A stretch of 64,000 nucleotides of DNA from Sphingobacterium alimentarium (GTDB taxonomy: Bacteria; Bacteroidota; Bacteroidia; Sphingobacteriales; Sphingobacteriaceae). Each line of letters opens with the position of its first letter. Position 1 is the stretch's first letter. The notes below the pieces were generated by a model, which ran no database searches, had not been told where the DNA came from, and saw only the letters and a program-made list of their open reading frames with translations. The stretch lies in the NCBI RefSeq assembly GCF_004342685.1, contig NZ_SMBZ01000019.1, positions 1 to 64,000 on the forward strand, in the 5' to 3' direction. Shown one piece after another: positions 25,567 to 34,548 of the stretch. Made by a program: the position numbers and the translations under genes.

Positions 25567-27170
25567 AAAAAATCAATTTATTGATACTTGACGACAAAGA
25601 AGAAAACATCATTAGCTTAGAGGCGCTGTTAGCAGATATAGATAATATCAATATCATCAGTACTACTGACCCCAATGAAGCGCTCAAACTATGCTGGAAA
25701 AATGATATATCAATAGCATTAGTGGACGTGCAAATGCCCGAAATTAATGGTTTTGAGTTTGTGTCTTTGCTAAAAGGAAACCCCAAGACGAGCCATATTA
25801 TCGCGATCATGGTGACCGCGATCTCCAAAGAGGACAAATACCTGATCAAAGGATTGCAAAGTGGAGCCGTCGATTATCTATACAAACCTCTCAACCCCGA
25901 AATTACGATCGCCAAGGTCAACGCTTTCATAAAACAAGTACTCATTCAAGAAGAGATATTTCAAAAAAATACAGAATTAGAACAGTCGAAATTAGCGTTG
26001 ATAGAAGCGAACAAAGAAGCAGAACATGCGCGCAAATCCAAAGAAATATTCTTGGCCAACATGAGTCACGAGATACGCACACCGATCAACGGAATAATGG
26101 GTATCATCAATATGTTGAAAAGCTCTTCTTTAAACGCCGAACAACTGGATTGGGTAAAAAGACTGAGCAATGCCTCCAATTCGCTTCTTATGATCATCAA
26201 TGACATTTTGGATATTTCCAAAATCGATTCGGGGATGATGAAAATTGAATATGAAAATTTCAACTTACGCGATCTAGTCGAAGATACGGCGAATATATTC
26301 CGAATGAAGGCCGCCAATAAAAAGTTGAATTTCGAGGTTCATTTGGCTGAAGATCTACCCAAAATAGTACATTTTGACTCCTTACGTTTACAACAGATAT
26401 TGACCAACTTTATTTCGAATTCCCTCAAATTTACGCACGAAGGTAAAATCGATATCAAGGTGGATATTCTGTCCAAAAATGGAGATAGTAATAAAATAAA
26501 GTTTGCCGTCACCGATACCGGAATTGGTATTAAACCCGAATCCGTCGATAAAATATTCCGAGAATTCGAACAAGGCGACGATCGCATTACAAAAAAATTC
26601 GGAGGTACAGGATTAGGATTGGCGATTGTAAAACGACTAGCCAACCTCCTGAAAGGAGAAGTGGATGCCCAAAGTAACTACGGTGAGGGTTCTACCTTTT
26701 CGTTTATCGTCGAAATGAAAGAAGTCCTTGAGGGATCATTGGCTAAAAAAGAAGAAATACTACAATACACTCAAGTAGAAAAGCTAAATAAATTAAAAGT
26801 GCTTATCGCGGAGGACAACGATCTGAATAGTTTTATGCTGGCGCACATGTTGCGCACATGGGATTGCGAAGTCACTATAGTCAAAAATGGTCGACTTGCC
26901 CTTGATGCCATCGATAAAGACAACTTCGAAATAATATTGATGGATACGCATATGCCGGTCTTGAGTGGATTTGAGGCCATTACCGAAATCCGGAATAGCA
27001 TGGATCCTTTGTTGCGGAAAATTCCGATTATCACCATATCTGCATCCGTAATGGAGCATGAGCAGAAGGCGGCTTTTGAAGTCGGCGCGGACGATGTGAT
27101 AGGCAAACCTTTCAACCCGATAGAGCTTTATAATAAAATTGTCAAAGCTGTTAGTATGAGCAAAAAATAG
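25563..27170 (+). CDS. Soluble hybrid histidine kinase: REC-HisKA-HATPase-REC
   Basis: This 535-residue protein has no membrane segment. A receiver domain (about 1-120, phospho-Asp in ALVDVQMPEINGF) is joined by a helical coil to HisKA (NMSHEIRTPINGI, about 165), HATPase (TDTGIGIKPES, GGTGLGLAIVKR) and a C-terminal receiver (phospho-Asp in ILMDTHMPVLSGFE). The N-terminal receiver suggests input by phosphotransfer, perhaps from the membrane kinase at the start of the operon. Its ATG overlaps the cheB stop by 4 nt. Confidence 0.92.
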   Translation: MKKINLLILDDKEENIISLEALLADIDNINIISTTDPNEALKLCWKNDISIALVDVQMPEINGFEFVSLLKGNPKTSHIIAIMVTAISKEDKYLIKGLQSGAVDYLYKPLNPEITIAKVNAFIKQVLIQEEIFQKNTELEQSKLALIEANKEAEHARKSKEIFLANMSHEIRTPINGIMGIINMLKSSSLNAEQLDWVKRLSNASNSLLMIINDILDISKIDSGMMKIEYENFNLRDLVEDTANIFRMKAANKKLNFEVHLAEDLPKIVHFDSLRLQQILTNFISNSLKFTHEGKIDIKVDILSKNGDSNKIKFAVTDTGIGIKPESVDKIFREFEQGDDRITKKFGGTGLGLAIVKRLANLLKGEVDAQSNYGEGSTFSFIVEMKEVLEGSLAKKEEILQYTQVEKLNKLKVLIAEDNDLNSFMLAHMLRTWDCEVTIVKNGRLALDAIDKDNFEIILMDTHMPVLSGFEAITEIRNSMDPLLRKIPIITISASVMEHEQKAAFEVGADDVIGKPFNPIELYNKIVKAVSMSKK

Positions 27171-27204
27171 GCAGTTAATTTTATCAAAACAAGTATAAAT
27201 TTTC

Positions 27205-27212
27205 TATATTTG
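27205..27212 (+). promoter_or_regulatory. -7 promoter box of the azurin gene
   Basis: TATATTTG lies 22 nt upstream of the ATG at 27235; the -33 element is not clear. Confidence 0.5.
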
Positions 27213-27234
27213 ATTAAGAAACTATATAAAGATT

Positions 27235-27762
27235 ATGAAAAAATATTTTTTAATTCCAGCAGTGGCTGTAGCATTAGGATTGGCTTCATGTGGTGGTGAT
27301 AATACGAACAATACAAACACAACAGCGACCACCGAACAATCATCGAACGATGCAACACCAACGGTAGAGGGAATCGAAAACGTTAACATTTCTAACTCGT
27401 GGACTGTAGAAGGAAATGATAACATGAAATTTGATACAGAATTAATTCGTGTAAAAGCGGGTGAACCACTTGAAATAACATTAAAGAATGTAGGTTCATT
27501 ACCGAAAGAATCTATGGGTCATAACTTTGTTATCCTAAAACCGGGAGTAGATGTAGCTACTTTTGGTGGTGAAGCAGCAGCAGCAGCAGATAACGAGTAT
27601 ATTCCAAAATCATCGTTATCGTCTGTGGTAGCTCACACAAAATTATTAGGTCCTGGTGAGCAAGATAAGATTTCAGTTACTTTAGAAAAAGGGGTTTATG
27701 AATACATTTGTAGTTTCCCTGGACACTTTGGTATGATGAAAGGTAAAATCGTAGCAGAATAA
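27235..27762 (+). CDS. Azurin-type blue copper lipoprotein
   Basis: This 175-residue protein has a signal peptide with lipobox GLASC (Cys19) and a low-complexity Asn/Thr linker. The plastocyanin/azurin domain runs from about 50 to 175. The copper ligands are visible: His in MGHNFVIL, Cys in YICSFPGH, His in the same motif, and Met in FGMMKGKI. It should be a small membrane-tethered electron carrier in the periplasm, plausibly a donor to the cbb3 oxidase encoded 26 kb away, which is an inference. It is monocistronic, with its own terminator. Confidence 0.93.
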   Translation: MKKYFLIPAVAVALGLASCGGDNTNNTNTTATTEQSSNDATPTVEGIENVNISNSWTVEGNDNMKFDTELIRVKAGEPLEITLKNVGSLPKESMGHNFVILKPGVDVATFGGEAAAAADNEYIPKSSLSSVVAHTKLLGPGEQDKISVTLEKGVYEYICSFPGHFGMMKGKIVAE

Positions 27763-27792
27763 TTCACTGACATCAGTATATTTAAACTATTT

Positions 27793-27817
27793 AAAGGCAC
27801 ATTCAGTGCCTTTTTTT
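27793..27817 (+). terminator. Terminator after azurin
   Basis: An AAAGGCAC/GTGCCTTT stem is followed by a T-run. Confidence 0.85.
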
Positions 27818-27829
27818 ATGCCAACATAA

Positions 27830-27861
27830 TTTGGCATTACTAAAGGATAACCTTAACTTTG
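27830..27861 (+). promoter_or_regulatory. Promoter of first dihydrolipoyl dehydrogenase gene
   Basis: TTTG (27830-27833) and TAACTTTG (27854-27861) are separated by 20 bases, an excellent match to the bacteroidete consensus, 24 nt upstream of the ATG. Confidence 0.75.
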
Positions 27862-27885
27862 TAACAAAAATATAAAATAGCAATT

Positions 27886-29292
27886 ATGCAATACGACGTT
27901 ATAGTAATTGGTAGTGGTCCAGGCGGTTATGTTGCGGCCATCCGATGTGCCCAATTAGGTTTAAAAACAGCAGTTATTGAAAAATATAGCACTTATGGTG
28001 GTACATGTCTAAATGTAGGATGTATTCCTTCCAAAGCTTTATTGGACACTTCAGAGCACTATCACAATGCGGCTCATGCTTTCGCGGATCATGGTATCGC
28101 AGTGAAAGACTTGAAAATTGATGTAAAGAAAATGATCGATCGCAAAAATGATGTGATTGCACAAAATACAGCGGGTATTACTTACCTATTCAAAAAAAAT
28201 AAAATCGACACTTACGAAGGAACTGGTTCTTTTGTAAATAAAAATACCATCAAAATCAGCAAAAAAGATGGTGCTACAGAAGAGATCACAGGTAAAAATG
28301 TAATCATCGCTACAGGTTCAAAACCTACAGCATTGCCTTTCTTACCTATCGACAAAAAACGTATCATCACGTCCACAGAAGCGTTGAACCTTACTGAAGT
28401 TCCTAAACACTTAATCGTAATCGGTGGTGGTGTAATAGGTTTGGAATTGGGTTCTGTATACGCACGTCTTGGTGCTAAAGTATCAGTGATAGAATATGCT
28501 AAATCTATCATCAGCACAATGGATGGCGGTCTTGGTAAAGAATTGCAACGTGTATTGAAAAAATCACTAGGTATGGAATTCTTCTTAGGACATAAAGTGA
28601 CAGGTGCTACTGCTAAAGGTAAAACGGTAACAGTGACAGCGGAAGATGCGAAAGGTCAAGCTGTTTCTTTCGAAGGGGATTACTGCATAGTTTCTGTAGG
28701 TCGTGTGGCTTACACAAAAGAATTAGGTTTAGAAAATATCGGCATCACTCCAGAAGAGAGAGGTAACAAGATCACCGTGAATGATCACCTTGAAACAAGT
28801 GTAGAAGGTGTATACGCGATCGGGGACGTAGTGAGAGGTGCTATGCTTGCACACAAAGCCGAAGACGAAGGTATCTATGTAGCTGAGCGTATCGCTGGTC
28901 AAAAACCACATATCGATTACAACTTGATCCCAGGTGTAGTATATACATGGCCAGAAGTAGCTTCAGTAGGTAAGACTGAAGAGCAATTGAAAGAGGCTGG
29001 TGTGAAATATAAATCAGGTTCTTTTTCATTCAAAGCATCAGGACGTGCTAAAGCATCCGGAGACACAGATGGTTTTGTAAAAGTATTGGCTGACACAGAA
29101 ACAGATGAGGTATTGGGTGTACATATGATTGGCCCGCGTGCAGCGGATATGATTGCAGAAGCAGTCGTAGCGATGGAATACAGAGCATCAGCAGAAGATA
29201 TCGCTCGTATCTGTCACGCTCACCCTACATATACGGAAGCATTAAAAGAAGCTGCTCTAGCAGCAACAGCTAACAGAGCGATTCACGCTTAA
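27886..29292 (+). CDS. lpdA: Dihydrolipoyl dehydrogenase (first copy)
   Basis: This 468-residue flavoprotein has the FAD-binding GSGPGGYVAAIRCAQLG, the redox-active disulfide GGTCLNVGCIPSKALL, an NAD-binding GGGVIGLELGSVYARLG, and the C-terminal dimer interface with CHAHPTYTEALKEAA including the catalytic His-Glu pair. It is the E3 subunit that reoxidises lipoamide in pyruvate, 2-oxoglutarate or branched-chain dehydrogenase complexes. Its VGCIPSK motif is of the mitochondrial/2-oxoglutarate dehydrogenase type, unlike the second copy. No E1/E2 genes are nearby. Confidence 0.95.
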   Translation: MQYDVIVIGSGPGGYVAAIRCAQLGLKTAVIEKYSTYGGTCLNVGCIPSKALLDTSEHYHNAAHAFADHGIAVKDLKIDVKKMIDRKNDVIAQNTAGITYLFKKNKIDTYEGTGSFVNKNTIKISKKDGATEEITGKNVIIATGSKPTALPFLPIDKKRIITSTEALNLTEVPKHLIVIGGGVIGLELGSVYARLGAKVSVIEYAKSIISTMDGGLGKELQRVLKKSLGMEFFLGHKVTGATAKGKTVTVTAEDAKGQAVSFEGDYCIVSVGRVAYTKELGLENIGITPEERGNKITVNDHLETSVEGVYAIGDVVRGAMLAHKAEDEGIYVAERIAGQKPHIDYNLIPGVVYTWPEVASVGKTEEQLKEAGVKYKSGSFSFKASGRAKASGDTDGFVKVLADTETDEVLGVHMIGPRAADMIAEAVVAMEYRASAEDIARICHAHPTYTEALKEAALAATANRAIHA

Positions 29293-29303
29293 TCACTACA
29301 TAT

Positions 29304-29338
29304 AAAAAGAGGCAAATTAACATTTGCCTCTTTTGTTT
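29304..29338 (+). terminator. Terminator after first lpd gene
   Basis: An A-rich AGAGGCAAAT stem pairs with ATTTGCCTCT and is followed by T residues. Confidence 0.85.
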
Positions 29339-29365
29339 ATCTATCCACTTTAATCTACCACGACT

Positions 29366-29767
29366 ATGAACTTTCACACCAGAAAATGGGTTAAGCCGGA
29401 GGATCTAAATCCGAATGGCTCGCTATTTGGAGGCACGCTTTTACGTTGGATTGACGAAGAAGCGGTTATTTATGCGATTGTACAATTGAGCAATCCACAC
29501 GTCGTTACAAAATTTATTTCTGAAATTAATTTTGTAAGCTCTGCAAAACAGGGTGATATTATTGAGCTGGGCATTACAGCCACCGAATTCGGAAGAACTT
29601 CCATTACGTTGACCTGTCAGGTACGTAATAAAATCACAAGAAAGACAATTTTATCGATCGACAAATTGGTTTTTGTGAATTTAAACGAAGAAGGTATTCC
29701 TACGCCACACGGCAAAACTGAGATTACCTATGCTTATATGAGTATCAACGACTTGCCGAAAGATTAA
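29366..29767 (+). CDS. Hotdog-fold acyl-CoA thioesterase
   Basis: This 133-residue protein matches the small YciA-like thioesterase type. It has LNPNGSLFGGTLLRWIDEEA with the catalytic-helix pattern (GGxLLxWxDE), followed by KFISEINFVSSAKQGDIIEL. It probably hydrolyses acyl-CoA thioesters in the cytoplasm. It stops exactly where the convergent DUF3817 gene ends. Confidence 0.87.
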   Translation: MNFHTRKWVKPEDLNPNGSLFGGTLLRWIDEEAVIYAIVQLSNPHVVTKFISEINFVSSAKQGDIIELGITATEFGRTSITLTCQVRNKITRKTILSIDKLVFVNLNEEGIPTPHGKTEITYAYMSINDLPKD

Positions 29768-30058
29768 TTATCTTCTGGCAAGTATGTCTTTTTTCACATC
29801 TCTTTCAATCCAAAAAGATACGATAGGAATTAAAGAAAGTACAAAATACTTTACGACACGGGATAATTTCCAGCCATACGTATTCCAGCACATCAAGAGT
29901 AATATGACGAAGATTACCACCAGAAAGCCGTGAATAGAGCCTGCTATTCTAACTGCCTCCGGGATATCGGCAAGATATTTTAAGGGCATAGCAACAAAAA
30001 ATAGGATTACGGTAGAAATAGCTTCCCAAAGCGCAACTTGTTGAAAAATTCGTAACAT
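29768..30058 (-). CDS. DUF3817 family membrane protein
   Basis: This 96-residue protein has three hydrophobic helices. The pattern ALWEAISTVILFFVAMPLKY, then RIAGSIHGFLVVIFVILL, and an amphipathic C-terminal end SFWIERDVKK is typical of DUF3817. The function of the family is unknown. It lies at the inner membrane. Confidence 0.82.
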   Translation of the reverse strand: MLRIFQQVALWEAISTVILFFVAMPLKYLADIPEAVRIAGSIHGFLVVIFVILLLMCWNTYGWKLSRVVKYFVLSLIPIVSFWIERDVKKDILARR

Positions 30059-30364
30059 ATTATTTTTTATCTGTTTAATTGGCCGCTAAAATAATTAATT
30101 AAAATGGTCAATAAGAACCGTTTACTGATATTGACGATTGACTGACAATGTAGCTTCTCCCCCGGTTAATTGCGACTCCAATTCCAAGAATCTATTCGCC
30201 ACCAAATTCTTAGTTACCAACACCCTAGGTTATTTAAGCAGTATGTCAGTCTATTCTCTAATTTTTCCGAATACATAATTAGCTACGCATAATATATGGG
30301 TAAGCCAAAAAAAAAATGTATTTTTGGCTAAAATTTGAAAAAGAAAAACTAATTCAAAAACTAT
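30059..30364. other. 306-base intergenic region between divergent genes
   Basis: No intact gene is present. The minus strand contains a 35-codon stretch with protein-like composition (about 30120-30226, RVLVTKNLVANRFLELESQL) that begins after a stop and has no start codon; it may be a scrap of a lost gene. The right end holds an AGCCAAAAA/TTTTTGGCT hairpin overlapping the -7 box of the second lpd gene. Confidence 0.5.
30319..30326 (+). promoter_or_regulatory. -7 promoter box of the second lpd gene
   Basis: TATTTTTG lies 38 nt before the ATG and is inside the right arm of a short hairpin (30303-30329). Confidence 0.45.
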
Positions 30365-31753
30365 ATGAACTACGACATTATTGTGATTGGATCTGGACCG
30401 GGTGGCTATGTTGCTGCTATCCGTGCATCTCAATTAGGTTTTAAGACTGCCATCGTAGAGCGTGAAGCTTTAGGTGGTATTTGTTTGAACTGGGGATGTA
30501 TTCCTACTAAAGCTTTATTAAAAAGTGCTCAAGTATTTGAATACTTAAACCATGCTGAAGAATACGGTATTAAAGTACAAGGCGGTGAAGCTGACTTTGG
30601 TGCAATCGTAAAAAGAAGTCGTGGTGTTGCCGAAGGCATGAGCAAAGGTATTCAGTTCTTAATGAAAAAGAACAAGATCGATGTGATCATGGGTACGGCC
30701 AAAATAAAAAAAGGTGGTAAAGTCGAAGTGAAAGCTGCCGACGGAAGCACTAAAGAATACACAGCCAAACATACAATCCTGGCTACTGGCGCACGCTCCA
30801 GAGAATTGCCTAATCTTCCACAAGATGGCAAAAAAATCATTGGCTACCGTCAAGCGATGAACTTATCACAACAACCAAAATCTATGGTGGTAGTTGGTTC
30901 GGGTGCCATCGGTGTTGAATTTGCATATTTTTACAATGCTATCGGCACGAAGGTTACTATCGTTGAATTCATGGACCGCATCGTTCCTGTTGAAGACGAA
31001 GAAGTATCCAAACAATTAGAAAAATCCCTTAAAAAGGCTGGAATTGATATTTTAACGAAATCTGAAGTAACTTCAGTAGACACTTCAGGTGCTTTATCTA
31101 AAGTTAATATCAAGACAGCTAAAGGTACGGAAGTTATCGAGGCGGAAATTGTATTGTCTGCTGTAGGTATCGCTCCAAATATCGAAAACATTGGTCTTGA
31201 AGAAGTAGGTGTCAAAGTGGACAAAGGACGTGTATTGGTAGATGATTTCTACAAAACCAACGTAGAAGGTGTTTATGCTATCGGTGATATCGTGAAAGGT
31301 CAAGCGTTAGCTCACGTAGCTTCCGCAGAGGCAATCACGTGTGTGGAGAAAATCAAAGGTCTTCACGTAGATCCTATCAACTACAATAACATTCCTGGAT
31401 GTACATACTGTTCACCAGAAATTGCTTCTGTAGGTCTAACGGAGAAAGCTGCCCGCGAAGCAGGTTATGAAATCAAAGTGGGTAAATTCCCATTCTCTGC
31501 ATCTGGTAAAGCTTCTGCTGCCGGCGCAAAAGATGGTTTCGTAAAAGTAATCTTCGATGCGAAATATGGAGAATTTTTAGGTGCGCACATGATTGGTGCC
31601 AACGTAACTGAAATGATTGCGGAAGTAGTAGTTGCTCGTAAATTAGAAACTACAGGTCACGAGATTATCAAATCCGTACACCCTCACCCTACTATGAGTG
31701 AAGCAATTATGGAAGCAGCAGCTGACGCTTATGGTGAAGTAATTCACTTATAA
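30365..31753 (+). CDS. lpdA: Dihydrolipoyl dehydrogenase (second copy)
   Basis: This 462-residue paralogue of the enzyme encoded at 27886 has FAD motif GSGPGGYVAAIRASQLG, redox disulfide GGICLNWGCIPTKALLKSA, NAD motif GSGAIGVEFAYFYNAIG, and catalytic HPHPTMSEAIMEAA. The LNWGCIPTK disulfide motif is of the pyruvate dehydrogenase type. Two E3 enzymes 1 kb apart but with separate promoters suggest assignment to different 2-oxo acid complexes. It ends before a strong terminator. Confidence 0.95.
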   Translation: MNYDIIVIGSGPGGYVAAIRASQLGFKTAIVEREALGGICLNWGCIPTKALLKSAQVFEYLNHAEEYGIKVQGGEADFGAIVKRSRGVAEGMSKGIQFLMKKNKIDVIMGTAKIKKGGKVEVKAADGSTKEYTAKHTILATGARSRELPNLPQDGKKIIGYRQAMNLSQQPKSMVVVGSGAIGVEFAYFYNAIGTKVTIVEFMDRIVPVEDEEVSKQLEKSLKKAGIDILTKSEVTSVDTSGALSKVNIKTAKGTEVIEAEIVLSAVGIAPNIENIGLEEVGVKVDKGRVLVDDFYKTNVEGVYAIGDIVKGQALAHVASAEAITCVEKIKGLHVDPINYNNIPGCTYCSPEIASVGLTEKAAREAGYEIKVGKFPFSASGKASAAGAKDGFVKVIFDAKYGEFLGAHMIGANVTEMIAEVVVARKLETTGHEIIKSVHPHPTMSEAIMEAAADAYGEVIHL

Positions 31754-31772
31754 GAATAAAATATACTGTAAC

Positions 31773-31809
31773 AAAAAAAGGATGCATTAATGAAATGCAT
31801 CCTTTTTTT
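31773..31809. terminator. Bidirectional terminator between second lpd and lacI-type gene
   Basis: The stem AAAAAAAGGATGCATT pairs with AATGCATCCTTTTTTT; A-run and T-run arms serve the two convergent genes. Confidence 0.88.
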
Positions 31810-31834
31810 GTATTTATATAGTATACAGATATAG

Positions 31835-32848
31835 TTATTGATAGACCAGCTTTGAGGCGAGTATATGATTTGGGATCGGCGCATCACTCTCCTTTTTGTC
31901 AATTAATTGAAAAAGTATTTTAGCCGCTTGGGCGCCCTGTTCTGCGGGATACTGTTCGATACTTCCTAACGGTGGATTGTCCATATATTTCCACATAGAA
32001 TAGTTCGCAAAACTGATCACATGTACATCATGCCCCAAGTAAATGCCTTTTTCCTTTGCAAATTTGATGATATCTAAGGTTACATAATCGTTGAACGCCA
32101 ATATCGCTGATGGTCTATCCGCTAGCATACGGAGCTTCTCCATCGCTGCATAATTTCCTTCCTCGGATAAGTCCGAATATACCACATACTTGTCATCAAA
32201 TGGCAATCCATGATCTTCCAATGCTTTTTTGAAACTCAACATGCGCTCTACTGATGCGTTGAGTGTTTCAGGACCATTAACGAGGGCAATCTGCGTATGT
32301 CCTCTTTCGGCAAAAGCCTGGACAGCTTCTTGAATACCTGTAGAAAGGTCACAATATACTTTTGGTACTTCGACATCCTCTGGTACACAATCGAAAAACA
32401 CAATCGGTATTTCATATTTATGCAGACTTTCGATGAAGTCTAGGTTCGTCGTATTCTTACCTAACGACATTAAGATACCGTCCACACGATGTGTTCGGAA
32501 GCTATTGATAATATTCAGCTCACGCTCAGGATTGTCTAAAGATTGACCTAGAAGCACCGTAAATTTTTGATCTCCGGCCACTTCTTCGATAGCGCTAATT
32601 GCGGACGCAAAAAAAGGTTCGGACAACTTGGGAAGAATAACGCCTATCGTAAAGGTTTTACGTTGTTTAAAGAAAATAGCGGTCTGATTAGGCTCATATT
32701 TGAGTTCTTCAGCCAGCTTCTTTACACGCATAGTCGTCACCAAACCTATACTAGGATGATCATTTAGTGCACGCGAAACAGTAGAAGGTGATATTCTAAG
32801 TTTACGTGCGATTTCCTTAATGGTAATAGGTTTATTCGGTTTACTCAT
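31835..32848 (-). CDS. LacI-family transcriptional regulator
   Basis: This 337-residue protein has an N-terminal helix-turn-helix (TIKEIARKLRISPSTVSRAL, residues 8-27) with hinge (VKKLAEELKYEPNQTA). A periplasmic-binding-protein-like effector domain follows (TIGVILPKLSEPFFASAISA, then ALVNGPETLNASVERMLSF, ILAFNDYVTLDIIKFAKEKG). It is expected to bind a sugar or nucleoside-like ligand and control sugar-use genes. No sugar pathway is adjacent, so its target is unknown. Confidence 0.92.
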   Translation of the reverse strand: MSKPNKPITIKEIARKLRISPSTVSRALNDHPSIGLVTTMRVKKLAEELKYEPNQTAIFFKQRKTFTIGVILPKLSEPFFASAISAIEEVAGDQKFTVLLGQSLDNPERELNIINSFRTHRVDGILMSLGKNTTNLDFIESLHKYEIPIVFFDCVPEDVEVPKVYCDLSTGIQEAVQAFAERGHTQIALVNGPETLNASVERMLSFKKALEDHGLPFDDKYVVYSDLSEEGNYAAMEKLRMLADRPSAILAFNDYVTLDIIKFAKEKGIYLGHDVHVISFANYSMWKYMDNPPLGSIEQYPAEQGAQAAKILFQLIDKKESDAPIPNHILASKLVYQ

Positions 32849-32896
32849 ATATTTTGGTATTACTTCTTATTCCTTTTGACTTTTTAAAGATACTCA

Positions 32897-34537
32897 TTAA
32901 AAATGAATCTTCTTGGTCGGAAATTTATACATACCCTGAATTTTGCGAGGACCAAAGCCTTCTCGGGAGATTTTACGCTCGATATCCATTTTACCTTGCA
33001 CAGAGCGTGGTTGTGTCGCTCTGAAGACTCCTGTTCGAATATGTTCTAACGCTGTGGCTAACATCGTTTCCTGTGCATTCCCAAAGTCATAGAAAGATTG
33101 ATACTCCCAGACATGATGATTGGGCTTCAGACCGTCAAAATAATCGCCATAACCGTTTTTATTATACATCTGAAAGGATGTTACGTACAGCTCGTTGCTA
33201 GCGCTTACAATTTCAATAGGAAAAAACCCTACTGGTTTGCCATATGTATTCTTAGCTACGGCAGCACCGTTCTCTTCGCGGTAGGTACCAATAACATATA
33301 CATCCATCACAGGACTAAGAATATTAATAAGAAGCTCACTTGCGGAAGCTGTTTCCTCCGACACCAAAAAGTACACTCTGGACAGATTCAAGCTTCCCTT
33401 CTTCGAAAAATAAACTGGACCAAAATCTTCGCCGGCTTCATCCCAGCCAAATTCTTTCAGAATAGCATTAATTTTGTACGTGTACATGAGTTGGGAGGAA
33501 GCTGATGCTGGTACGAGCATATCGGATAAATATTCAGTGGTTAGCACCGATCCTCCGCCATTATAACGCAAATCAATTACAAGATCGTTTACACCTTGTG
33601 TTTGTAGATTCTCAAAAGTGCGGTTTAATCGGGCATCGAAACGCTGGAAACCCGCATCTGTAACGACCCATGCATCCTGCGAAAGAAAGGAACTAATCCC
33701 GACATAGCCCACCTTTTTTGTTCCTGCTTGCAGCACCGTATCCACAAATACTGCATCGGCATAGTGATTACTTCTGTAAACAATTTCCACCGAGTTAATC
33801 ACTCCTGCGGGTGTTTTGTACTCTACGGTAAGTCTAGAGCTGTTGAGATAATTATTAAGGGTATTAAAATTATTGGCTTTTTGGGAGTTGTAATCGATTT
33901 TACTATCACCGTTTAATTTGAGAATTTGATAACCTCTGCGAAGCCCCGATATGTAAGCAGCAGAATTTTTCTCCACAAAACGAAAAAAAAGGTCGGCGTT
34001 TCCGCTGGAAGATTTTTCGACATAGGCCACATCCATTCCCAATCCCGACACCAAGCCATTTTGAATAGCTCCAGACACAAATCCACCTCTATCGAGAAAG
34101 CTGTACCAATCGTATGCTTTGCTCTCTCCTTTGCCATGTTTATAAATTATATCTTGATAAAAAAAGAAAGAATTGCCGCTGCCCGCATTGGAAGGTACAG
34201 AATTGCCTACAACACTTGCTTTGGTGCGATACATCAGATAGCCTAATACATCATTAGCAGAATTGAAATATTGGGTATAGTTTTTCTTCAGAAAATCCGT
34301 AGAATCCATATCATTGAGTTTAGCCGTAGCCGGCTCAATAACAGATTCCCATAGGGATAGGTATTTGTAATAATACCAAACTGAATCCTTCAGTTTATTT
34401 TCGTATTCGTCATCTACATGCGTTTTTGACTTATCAATAGCAAAGCGTTGACTACTCTTCTCATCGTCATCTTTTTCACAAGATAGAAGTACAAATGCGC
34501 ATGCTAGGATGGCCCCTATATATGTACGAATATTCAT
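32897..34537 (-). CDS. S41-family (C-terminal processing-like) peptidase lipoprotein
   Basis: This 546-residue protein has a lipobox AFVLLSC (Cys20). It then has a helical N-terminal region, a PDZ-like segment (KNSAAYISGLRRGYQILKLN), and the S41 core (DLVIDLRYNGGGSVLTTEYL) with the nucleophile region VSEETASASELLIN (Ser about 395) and a lysine nearby. It should be an envelope-bound serine protease. It begins 11 nt after the stop of the HAD-like gene on the same strand, so all three genes from 35577 downward may form an operon. Confidence 0.87.
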   Translation of the reverse strand: MNIRTYIGAILACAFVLLSCEKDDDEKSSQRFAIDKSKTHVDDEYENKLKDSVWYYYKYLSLWESVIEPATAKLNDMDSTDFLKKNYTQYFNSANDVLGYLMYRTKASVVGNSVPSNAGSGNSFFFYQDIIYKHGKGESKAYDWYSFLDRGGFVSGAIQNGLVSGLGMDVAYVEKSSSGNADLFFRFVEKNSAAYISGLRRGYQILKLNGDSKIDYNSQKANNFNTLNNYLNSSRLTVEYKTPAGVINSVEIVYRSNHYADAVFVDTVLQAGTKKVGYVGISSFLSQDAWVVTDAGFQRFDARLNRTFENLQTQGVNDLVIDLRYNGGGSVLTTEYLSDMLVPASASSQLMYTYKINAILKEFGWDEAGEDFGPVYFSKKGSLNLSRVYFLVSEETASASELLINILSPVMDVYVIGTYREENGAAVAKNTYGKPVGFFPIEIVSASNELYVTSFQMYNKNGYGDYFDGLKPNHHVWEYQSFYDFGNAQETMLATALEHIRTGVFRATQPRSVQGKMDIERKISREGFGPRKIQGMYKFPTKKIHF

Positions 34538-34548
34538 GATTATTATAT

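Noticed and set aside
30120-30226. Minus-strand 35-codon stretch resembling protein
   Set aside because: It has no start codon and begins right after a stop, and I could not match it to a family; noted only as a possible scrap.
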